From positions 17,812,001-17,876,000 of the forward strand of contig OX335649.1 in assembly GCA_946894095.1 (NCBI GenBank): a stretch of 64,000 nt of DNA. Direction: 5' to 3'. Positions within the stretch are counted from its first letter, which is position 1. Every line of letters begins with the position of its first letter. Positions 61,101-64,000 of this stretch are shown here, piece by piece. The stretch is from Incurvaria masculella (lineage: Eukaryota; Arthropoda; Insecta; Lepidoptera; Incurvariidae). A model generated the notes under the pieces. That model did no database searches, was not told where the DNA came from, and worked only from the letters and a program-made list of their open reading frames with translations. Position numbers and translations under genes: made by a program.

Positions 61101-62058
61101 TCTATTTTTCTTGAAAAAAAATTTTTAAAATTATTTTCTTTGTGCTCCATCGATATATTTAGTTCTGTATTGAGACGCGAACATACCTTGTCTTTCCATT
61201 TTTAAGTTGCCAACACGTCGTTACCCATAATTAAGGGTAAAATGATGGTGTGTTTTTTAGAAGCGCGAAGACGAAAGCTCGCACAGGACGTCCTGAGCGT
61301 TTGCAACCGACATGAGCCATCCTGACATGGACCAGTTAGGTTAAGGTTAATTTATAGAAGACACGGAGCGGAAGCGACGTGTCTTCTTTAAATTAACCTT
61401 GGTAATTTTTTTTATAGACCACGGAAAAATATATGAGTACATGGCAATACCATTTTGTCGCTGGTGTCGCTGTTGTTCCGCGCACATGTATGCACTGTGA
61501 CTGTTTACTCGCTACGCGTCGTCATTGCATTTGTTGGGATTTGGATGCTGTCTTCACATTTATAACATTTAGGGAGTGGTGAAAGTGGACACGTTTGGTT
61601 TTAAATACTTTCATTTGTGCGAAAAGGACGCAGTATTCGTGTTTATTCAGTGTTTGTGGATGCAAATGACAGAAATTTCGTCACAAATTCAAAGGTGAGA
61701 TTTTTTTTTAATGTTTTTTTTTTCGATTTCCGGACCCCAATTTTGATTTAGAATAACGTATTTTGAGGCCTTTAGTAGGTATATATATTTTTTTTCTTAG
61801 TTTTCGCGATGTACTAATCTAAAGAATTTCCGAAAGTGTTACATAGCCTACGTAATTTTAGTCAACTTAAACATGGAATAGATTAAAAATTATATCTCTT
61901 CGACAGGTAACCGGTCACCTGCGGTTACAGTCAGTATATAGGTGAAGATGAATGGAAGGCGCCGCAGCGGTTCTAAGAGACGGTATAAAGATGTAGGACT
62001 TACTCAACTCGTTGGCACAATCGCTCGAACCGCTTGAACTCACTTCCATTGCGGACAT
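22170..62058 (-). CDS. ECPAS: proteasome adaptor and scaffold protein ECM29
   Basis: HEAT-repeat adaptor that binds the 26S proteasome and guards its assembly. Thirty-six exons, 5' to 3': 62058-62004, 60610-60492, 59172-59044, 58369-58251, 57424-57299, 56618-56501, 55938-55799, 52309-52123, 51060-50975, 50464-50352, 49842-49690, 49190-49010, 48374-48258, 47778-47469, 46486-46312, 43982-43599, 42586-42231, 41504-41397, 41146-41033, 40543-40429, 39987-39804, 39053-38935, 37958-37789, 37472-37366, 36051-35922, 34735-34614, 30031-29809, 29259-29005, 28386-28197, 27627-27485, 26670-26522, 25990-25801, 24829-24691, 24195-23980, 23584-23513, 22297-22170. They total 5,742 nt (1,913 aa plus stop; vertebrate about 1,845), and every phase matches. 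Landmarks: [79 protein letters not shown]. The least certain donors are exon 12 (GTAAAC chosen for phase), exon 18 (GTTCGT) and exon 7 (GTAGCC). A second ATG lies at codon 4. Confidence 0.95.
22496..22669. repeat. long-armed inverted repeat MITE, TTA-flanked
   Basis: TTA duplications bound arms of about 70 bases that are almost perfect reverse complements. The outer ends are GGCTGAGATAAATAGTCG and CGACTATTTATCTCAGCC, and the inner ends TTTGTGACGTCA and TGACGTCACAAA. It lies in the last ECM29 intron. Confidence 0.8.
23868..23950 (+). repeat. possible LINE 3' tail
   Basis: AAGTGCACTC...TGCACGCATCAACTTATAGC and CTGCTAGTG..AATAATAATAA resemble the 3' end of the LINE fragment at 43010-43543. Short and uncertain. 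Confidence 0.35.
24497..24625 (-). repeat. 5S-like SINE head fragment
   Basis: On the minus strand it contains GGCAGCCCAGTGGTGCGACG, CGATTCGATAAGCTGG and GGATGGGTGACC, matching the head of the copy at 46830. The body is missing. It ends about 65 bases from the donor of ECM29 exon 33. Confidence 0.6.
24877..25253 (-). mobile_element. TTAA-flanked MITE, family 2, copy 2
   Basis: TTAA at both ends, with inverted ends GAACGGCCTGTAAGC and GCTTACGGGCCGACC. The interior matches the copy at 35506-35867 closely, including CATACAAACGTAGTTTAC. ECM29 intron 32. Confidence 0.75.
26097..26395 (-). repeat. SINE with tRNA-like head
   Basis: T-run, GCATAGATGGCTAATACC, body words and, at 26330-26395, a head with GGGTTCCATCC on the minus strand. 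Diverged. ECM29 intron 31. Confidence 0.65.
27006..27344 (+). repeat. SINE with tRNA-like head
   Basis: AGCGGCTCATAGGCTAGTGG, then GGGTTCAAATCC, the shared body (with a short gap), and CCATCCATGTTAGGTTGCAT plus an A-tail. It is antisense to ECM29, in intron 30. Confidence 0.8.
28010..28112 (+). repeat. SINE 3' fragment
   Basis: GGTATGGCACTTAATTTC, GGAATGTGGTGTATTGGG and a degenerate tail. Only the last 100 bases of the family remain. Confidence 0.6.
28392..28747. repeat. 20-bp minisatellite, about 18 copies
   Basis: Tandem degenerate units of the type GACAGAGATCTCATACTGGT. The first unit starts 4 bases from the AG acceptor of ECM29 exon 29 (28387-28388), so the array fills the branchpoint and pyrimidine-tract zone of that intron. 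Confidence 0.9.
28793..28922 (+). repeat. SINE 3' fragment
   Basis: CCATCCAGTTCAATGTATTG, AGCACCTAATTCCTTCGGG and GTGGTATTAGCC identify the family 3' half. It directly follows the minisatellite. Confidence 0.6.
30159..33698 (+). mobile_element. 5'-truncated non-LTR retrotransposon with EN, RT and RNase H
   Basis: The 13-base word TTGACTACAGACT occurs at 30146-30158 and again at 33699-33711, a clear target-site duplication. The 3' end is a CAA repeat (CACAACAACAACAACA), not poly(A). The insert is 3.54 kb and lies antisense inside ECM29 intron 26. It starts within the endonuclease, so it is 5' truncated. RT followed by RNase H places it with the I/R1/LOA-type non-LTR groups. Exact clade not resolved. 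Confidence 0.85.
30160..33614 (+). pseudogene. retrotransposon ORF2 (EN-RT-RNase H), inactivated
   Basis: Order along the strand: the C-terminal endonuclease half ([12 protein letters not shown] near 30403, then SDHRW); RT with the [12 protein letters not shown] block, a [10 protein letters not shown] catalytic region, a GCPQGG box at 31905-31926, and GYADDLVIL near 32010; a C-terminal RT region; then RNase H ([39 protein letters not shown]) ending at 33614. Defects: TGA at 30376, a one-base frameshift in a G7 run at 31920-31926 inside the GG box, and TAA at 32472. The frames otherwise stay open, so inactivation looks recent. The G7 frameshift could be a sequencing error. Confidence 0.85.
33872..33906 (+). 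repeat. AACCT telomere-type repeat, seven units
   Basis: Seven perfect tandem AACCT units, the complement of the insect telomere repeat TTAGG. It begins 161 bases downstream of the retrotransposon target duplication and is internal to ECM29 intron 26. Confidence 0.9.
34857..35149 (+). repeat. lepidopteran dispersed repeat with GGAC microsatellite
   Basis: Begins CTGGCCAAGTGCAAGTCGGA and ends GTACGGAACCCTAAAAAA. It holds about 60 bases of GACG/GGAC tetramer at 35035-35099. A minus-strand relative is at 44731-45041. ECM29 intron 25. Confidence 0.8.
35506..35867 (-). mobile_element. TTAA-flanked MITE, family 2, copy 3
   Basis: TTAA at both ends, with GAACGGCCCGTAAGCA and TGCTTACGGGCCGACC as inverted ends. 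It ends 55 bases from the donor of ECM29 exon 25. Confidence 0.75.
36242..36408. repeat. inverted-repeat element (MITE-like)
   Basis: The arms are near reverse complements: GGCGTAAGATGAGAG...CTGCACCAATCAGAAG at the left and CTTCTGATTGGTGCAG...CTTATATCCTACGCC at the right. Non-coding. ECM29 intron 24. Confidence 0.65.
36486..37028 (+). mobile_element. TTAA-flanked MITE, family 1, copy 3
   Basis: TTAA at 36486 and 37025, ends GGTGGCCTTACTCGG and GAGCGGGTTGGGTCACC, interior as in the other five copies. ECM29 intron 24, about 80 bases from the inverted repeat. Confidence 0.8.
37100..37336 (+). repeat. SINE body and 3' end, diverged
   Basis: AATTCCACGTAAAAATATAG, GGTTGGTACCATCGCATTG, TTTTCCATTCAGTTCAA and GGCATGGTAACCAG match the family. 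The tail is degenerate. It ends 30 bases before the donor side of exon 24. Confidence 0.6.
38320..38869 (+). mobile_element. TTAA-flanked MITE, family 1, copy 4
   Basis: TTAA duplications flank GGTGGCCCAACCCGGCGG and GCGGGATGGGCCACC. It ends 66 bases from the donor of ECM29 exon 22. Confidence 0.8.
39490..39670 (-). repeat. dispersed repeat (relative at 21345-21535)
   Basis: The reverse complement shares CAGCTTGAAGAAGTAAGACC-type and AGCGAACTAACATTTGCG-type words with the intergenic repeat near 21.4 kb. Class unknown. Confidence 0.5.
42056..42140 (-). repeat. 5S-like SINE head fragment
   Basis: TTTACATGGAATCCGAACCA and AATGGTCACCCATACCGAAC match the head-body junction of the 5S-headed SINEs. 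It lies near the donor of ECM29 exon 17. Confidence 0.5.
42815..42955 (+). repeat. SINE 3' fragment
   Basis: GCGAAGCGGCAATG, GGCATGGCACCTAGTTCCC and CATGTCTAGTTACAT mark the 3' part of the family. ECM29 intron 16. Confidence 0.6.
43010..43543 (+). pseudogene. LINE 3' end with RT C-terminal remnant
   Basis: The plus strand reads [20 protein letters not shown], then [20 protein letters not shown] and [11 protein letters not shown], a C-terminal region typical of LINE ORF2 proteins. It is followed by frame decay and a tail of ATA repeats (43517-43543). It ends 56 bases from the donor of ECM29 exon 16. Confidence 0.75.
44320..44485 (-). repeat. 165-bp TAA-flanked MITE, second copy
   Basis: Ends GGGCCGAGTCCACGAAAG and TCTTCGTACAACCGGGGC between TAA words, with the internal ACACGTGACTTTG / AAAGTGACGTGT pair. 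ECM29 intron 15. Confidence 0.65.
44652..45780 (-). mobile_element. non-autonomous Helitron with internal repeat
   Basis: On the minus strand the 5' end is TCACTACATAGTATAAAACA. The 3' end is a GC hairpin (GCCCGTGCAAAGCCGGGACG) followed by CTAG|T. The dispersed GGAC-containing repeat occupies 44731-45041 within it. ECM29 intron 15. Confidence 0.65.
44731..45041 (-). repeat. lepidopteran dispersed repeat with GGAC microsatellite
   Basis: Reverse complement of the 34857-35149 type: starts AGGGTTCCGTACCCAAAGGG, has a short GTCC array near 44795-44812, and ends with the TCGCACTTGGCCGG word. Confidence 0.8.
45806..46075 (+). repeat. dispersed repeat, first copy of a pair
   Basis: Shares order and wording with 57890-58160 (ATCAACACTTTCCT, TTATAAGCGA, TAATAATACAG, TTTGAGTGTTT, TTAGTTTCGGA). 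Same orientation, 12 kb apart. No coding capacity or clear ends. Confidence 0.6.
46830..47179 (+). repeat. SINE with 5S-like head, second subtype
   Basis: The head CAGCCTCGGTAGCCCAGTGG...GGATGGGTGACC keeps the box C-like end but differs in the middle (CGATTCGATAAGCTGGGCG) from the 14478 copy. Body and CCATCCATGTCCAGTTACAT tail as usual. ECM29 intron 14. Confidence 0.75.
48806..48990. repeat. degenerate 30-bp minisatellite, about six copies
   Basis: Units resemble GATCTATACACTCAAATTGT followed by GATGTTGGCT. The array ends about 20 bases from the donor of ECM29 exon 12, in intron 12. Confidence 0.65.
49415..49690. repeat. degenerate minisatellite, units about 45-54 bp
   Basis: About five units with shared words (AACAG..GAGTG.AGTGTGGA) that end in GTTAC on the plus strand. 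The array runs straight into the donor of ECM29 exon 11. On the minus strand several units start with GTAACY, like the donor itself (GTAAAC). Confidence 0.65.
51240..51789 (+). mobile_element. TTAA-flanked MITE, family 1, copy 5
   Basis: TTAA at both ends of GGTGGCCCAACCCGGCGG...GCGGGATGGGCCGCC. Very close by eye to the copy at 38320. ECM29 intron 8. Confidence 0.8.
52777..55200 (-). mobile_element. non-LTR retrotransposon, CR1/jockey-like, 5' truncated
   Basis: Same orientation as ECM29, in intron 7. The long RT ORF is followed by a 3' UTR ending with AATAAACATTTGTATTTGTA-type TTTGTA units at 52777-52805, a common 3' tail of moth CR1/jockey elements. The 5' boundary is unclear, because sequence at 55138-55275 is repeated at 52655-52780. 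Confidence 0.75.
53359..55134 (-). CDS. reverse transcriptase of non-LTR retrotransposon, 591 aa, open
   Basis: Uninterrupted ORF with the RT motifs in order: [76 protein letters not shown], and FADDTALIF with the catalytic YADD-type FADD. A thumb and C-terminal region follows ([17 protein letters not shown]). No endonuclease domain or ORF1 remains upstream, so it is truncated. The lack of stops over 591 codons means the insertion is young or the RT frame has been kept. The ATG chosen is simply the first in frame. The upstream frame closes within about 60 bases. Confidence 0.85.
   Translation of the reverse strand: MEDIKQLKLKLVTVNTQQDSINSVNRYFTGIGEILATKIQTALNQSESVLVNSIKDNKRRPHSMFIKPTDRDEIGTLIDNLKNKSAPGWDSISTQLIKKLRNQLLEPITYIAQLSITSGIFPKVLKKAIVIPIHKTGDKTEITNYRPISLLTALSKLIEKLMKSRLNEFLECNDLLASNQFGFRDKRCTEDAIGCLSDHISTNLDKGKRCIGIFLDLAKAFDTVSVPILLRKMEHMGIRGLPLEWFQSYLSERNQTVKIGELNSEEADIIYGVPQGSVLGPVLFLIYINGLCDLSIDGCKIVTFADDTALIFSGPTWSETYQLAEEGLKKVKNWLNTNLLTLNVSKTKHMLFSITNAGKPLMPRTLKIHTCNDSYNCNCESIELVSVVKYLGILLDDKLSWESHLDSLTSRMRKLIYVFKSIRNIADKPLLRSIYLALGQSLISYCATVWGGAAKCFLMPVERAQRACLKVLFKKSSQFPTQSLYQECKVLTVRQIAISRLIQWINLQPDTNKSPHYKIHNTRFQHHLLVPKTRTSFAQRFRYFTAPYLFNLADKEFFLHEIHGSLIKKRTFQWLNALDYSETEKLLSITV
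57890..58160 (+). repeat. dispersed repeat, second copy of a pair
   Basis: Matches 45806-46075 in order and orientation. Its right end lies about 90 bases from the donor of ECM29 exon 4. Confidence 0.6.
59260..59807 (-). mobile_element. TTAA-flanked MITE, family 1, copy 6
   Basis: TTAA at both ends; GGTTGGCCATCCCGC at the left and GGGTTGGGCCACC at the right. It begins 88 bases from the acceptor of ECM29 exon 3. Confidence 0.8.
59905..59976 (-). repeat. SINE 3'-end fragment
   Basis: ACTGGATATAGATGGCTAAT and AACACACCACATAGGAAC are from the 3' end of the family, minus strand. Confidence 0.55.
60709..60985 (-). mobile_element. Helitron remnant, same family as 13731-13992
   Basis: The plus strand starts CTAGCTGAGGTACCCGGCTC and CGCTCGGGTCA, the exact mirror of the 3' end at 13992 apart from one base. 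The 5' end is degraded into CATCCATCCATAC and nearby bases. Confidence 0.6.
61001..61824. mobile_element. unclassified element bounded by 17-bp inverted repeats
   Basis: CTTTAGATTAGTACATC at 61001-61017 is the exact reverse complement of 61808-61824. Inside are a strong hairpin (61343-61402) and a short region near 61640-61690 reading FSVCGCK and then QKFRHKFKG after one stop, followed by a GTGAGA donor-like word. No target duplication was identified. It lies in the first ECM29 intron. Confidence 0.45.
61343..61402. repeat. 60-bp hairpin
   Basis: AAGGTTAATTTATAGAAGAC and its near-complement GTCTTCTTTAAATTAACCTT face each other across about 20 bases. Confidence 0.75.
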
Positions 62059-62372
62059 GTTTATGTTCACGACCGAAAACTTCGGTACCGATGAACGAAA
62101 ACGAAACTCACTGGAGGAAGGATGACAACAGATTTTTTCGGTTTGACACTTGACAGATAGACTGACATCAGTTTACTTTTTTTCCTAGCGGAAAGGCAAG
62201 TGCTCTTGCCATGCTGCCTTCTCTTTCATATTAATTATTTTAAAATATTAGTATTAATGAATATATTTGAATATTCGTTGTGATTAATTATGGCCGTTTT
62301 CACGATGTTTCTTTAAGAGTTTTGTTCCTAAAGTTTCCTTTCAGTTCACATTTAGCCGACGGCTATCGACAT

Positions 62373-62537
62373 TTAGCCCCGGTTGCACGAAGAAACGGCA
62401 GAGTTAATCAATGTTCAAACACGTCACTTTTAGAGATCCGCATAGAGTTCCTTCCATACTGTCCACACAAAGTGACGTGTTTGATCATACTTTGACTTTG
62501 ATTTTGATTTTTTGTTCTTTCGTGCACTCGGCCCTTA
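62373..62537 (+). repeat. 165-bp TTA-flanked MITE, third copy
   Basis: TTA, then GCCCCGGTTGCACGAAGA ... TTTCGTGCACTCGGCCC, then TTA. Nearly identical by eye to the copy at 9695-9859. It sits between two divergent housekeeping genes. Confidence 0.7.
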
Positions 62538-63147
62538 GTTTTCACCATAGCATTCGAACTAGTCCCGCCTCTATCTTCTATCAGAAACAGATATATGACC
62601 CAGACCAAAGGCACAGAATAAGTAATAATATGTACAGTCTGTTTGTATGTACGTAGCCAGTAGGCACAGGTAGCGGCGTGCGAAAACCAGGGAAATGTGG
62701 TTTCCAAAGTGTTCAATTTGAGATTGAATGTAAACTAGGACCCGTATATTTTAGTTTGGATGTGAAATACTCGGTGAGCGGCTTTAGTAGTTAATGTTTT
62801 CCATCTTCGGTCACATTTTCTTTTTTGACGTGAAGACGTCTCATAAATCGATGAACACCGGCTTCACGCAAATGAAGAAAAAGTGTCACTTTCCGCTGAG
62901 CCTGAGCGTGCAAGCGAGAGCGCGGAACAAGCGATAGAGAGGCGATATCGGACCAAGCGTTAGTTGATGACAAAATTACCTTTCTTCCACAGACTATAAG
63001 GGGTACTGCGTCTCTTTTCTCGCGTGACTCGTCAATGTTTCTTTATGATGTTTTCACGTAAACCTATCGTCCATAAACCGAATTTACAGACAACCAATGT
63101 TTTTACTAACTTGCAATGTGTTATGAAAACCCATGATTATTGAATGG

Positions 63148-63366
63148 CCAATAGGTACCACACACACTGTTAAAGTTATGTTATTAGCCCAACACCAACC
63201 TTCCTTTTATTGCACAGCTACATTGAACTGGATGGAATGGACATCATGGACAACTTTCAATACCGCTTCGACCATCGTTCATTAAATGCGATGGTACCTA
63301 CCTGGGCCGGTATAGTATAACCCTATTCCTACAGTAACACCTACAGTTTAACGTGGAATCCGGACC
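63148..63366 (-). repeat. SINE body fragment
   Basis: CACAGCTACATTGAACTGGA, CCGCTTCGACCATCGTTCAT and CAGTTTAACGTGGAATCCG are family body words (minus strand). Head and tail are lost. Confidence 0.6.
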
Positions 63367-63611
63367 CAATAATGTTTTTTTTACGTGCAGCGGCACAGCC
63401 TACAAATGTATATTGAAAACCGAAATTAGAAAGATCGAATCACTAAATACGGCAATATGAAAGGCGTTGATGCCTGAAGACGAAGATATTTTAGACTGAA
63501 ATGTTGGTAGCCGAAAATAACCCTACTTTTATTTCAATGCTTTTTGCTGGTTGGTTTAATGAAAAGTTTTCTGCATTCCAAAACAGCTATCTTGATAAAT
63601 CTTTCTGAGTT

Positions 63612-64000
63612 ATGGTATTCCAGACCTTAGCGCTATGGGCGCGCTCCCGAGGACCGGACGAGTTCTGGCGCAAGCGGCGGATCTTCCGTCTAGCGGCGCA
63701 CTACATCGGGCGGCGACGCAACTGCTACTCCATCGCCGTGCGGAACGTGCACCGCGCGCTAGTCTACGCCAGCAAAGCACGCGCTCTCAAGAAGGAAGAC
63801 ATGCGAGATTTGTGGGACACGCGAATCACCGCCGCCTGCGAGCAGCACAACATCACGCGGTTCGTGTTGAAGGAGGGGCTGGAAAGGGCCGGCATTGCAT
63901 TGGACCGCAAGTCCCTGTCAGACCTTGCTTCTTGGGAGCCGCGAACTTTCCAGAGCCTCGCTGCGGTTGCTAAGGATAGACTCCGAGCAGACAATTATTC
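63612..64000 (+). CDS. MRPL20: mitochondrial large-subunit ribosomal protein bL20m (partial)
   Basis: 129 codons and two bases are visible; the gene runs off the window. The start MVFQTLALWARSRGPDEFWR lines up with the vertebrate start (MVF, then an LW motif), and an in-frame TGA sits just two codons upstream, so the ATG at 63612 is secure. Diagnostic stretches are RRNCYSIAVRNVHRALVYAS, KARALKKEDMRDLWDTRITA and DRKSLSDLASWEPRTFQSLA, matching the L20 family core (tyrosine-arginine RNA-binding helix, then the LW..RI.AA signature). The product is a structural protein that binds rRNA in the mitochondrial 39S subunit. It lacks any visible intron so far. The vertebrate protein has about 149 residues, so most of it is here. 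Confidence 0.95.
   Translation, partial: MVFQTLALWARSRGPDEFWRKRRIFRLAAHYIGRRRNCYSIAVRNVHRALVYASKARALKKEDMRDLWDTRITAACEQHNITRFVLKEGLERAGIALDRKSLSDLASWEPRTFQSLAAVAKDRLRADNY

Larger units (their letters stand above)
62059..63611. other. divergent intergenic region between ECM29 and MRPL20
   Basis: It contains the ECM29 5' UTR and promoter side (minus strand: a TGTCAAGTGTCAAA stretch and an initiator-like TCAGTC near 62165), a 165-bp MITE at 62373-62537 and a SINE fragment at 63148-63366. No TATA box is evident for either gene. The MRPL20 start is preceded by AT-rich sequence with no clear promoter element. Confidence 0.5.

Noticed and set aside
22170..62058. ECM29 gene as an importin or other HEAT-repeat protein
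   Set aside because: GC-rich HEAT exons look importin-like in isolation, but the ordered landmarks ([28 protein letters not shown]) belong to ECM29.
63624..64000. An intron just before MRPL20 (TTCCAG acceptor-like word at 63618-63623)
   Set aside because: The CAG is codon 4 (MVFQ). The ATG at 63612 aligns with the conserved start and has an in-frame stop upstream, so no acceptor is needed.

Overview
The window is a gene-sparse, repeat-rich stretch of insect nuclear DNA, most likely from a moth or butterfly (Lepidoptera). The evidence is: spliced genes with GT-AG introns; AT-rich introns around GC-rich exons; Helitrons ending in CTAGT; short TTAA-flanked DNA elements; the dispersed repeat that ends in GTACGGAACCCT and carries a GGAC microsatellite; a seven-unit AACCT (insect telomere-type) tract; and pol III-type SINEs. 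No bacterial features are present.

Three conserved genes and one small unrecognised gene were rebuilt exon by exon. (1) A small intronless ORF (4837-5091, +) with its own poly(A) signals. (2) LMBRD2 (5370-19054, +): ten exons, 694 codons, the same size as the vertebrate protein (about 695). (3) ECM29/ECPAS, the proteasome adaptor and scaffold HEAT-repeat protein (62058-22170, -): 36 exons that join in frame to 1,913 codons over almost 40 kb. (4) The start of mitochondrial ribosomal protein MRPL20 (63612 to the window end, +). LMBRD2 and ECM29 are convergent, with 3.1 kb between their stop codons. ECM29 and MRPL20 are divergent, with start codons 1.55 kb apart. Downstream of the LMBRD2 stop lies an orphan exon-like ORF (19789-19919) followed by AATAAA, possibly an alternative 3' exon.

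The rest is mainly mobile DNA. The left end holds a mariner (1-790) and a decayed Tc1-like transposase (about 2690-2970). One SINE family occurs about 20 times and comes with two alternative heads, one tRNA-like and one 5S rRNA-like, on the same body. Two MITE families with TTAA target duplications (six and three copies) look piggyBac-derived. Other elements are TWA-flanked MITEs, Helitrons, a hAT-like element with another element inside it, and two non-LTR retrotransposons inside ECM29 introns. One of these (30159-33698) is antisense to the gene, lies between 13-bp target duplications, and carries endonuclease, RT and RNase H. The other (about 52777-55200) keeps an uninterrupted 591-codon RT ORF.

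The points most worth a second look are: the two-headed SINE family; minisatellites that begin at ECM29 splice sites; two partial exon duplications inside LMBRD2; the orphan terminal exon; a perfect 40-bp palindrome; and the telomere-type tract just downstream of the inserted retrotransposon.
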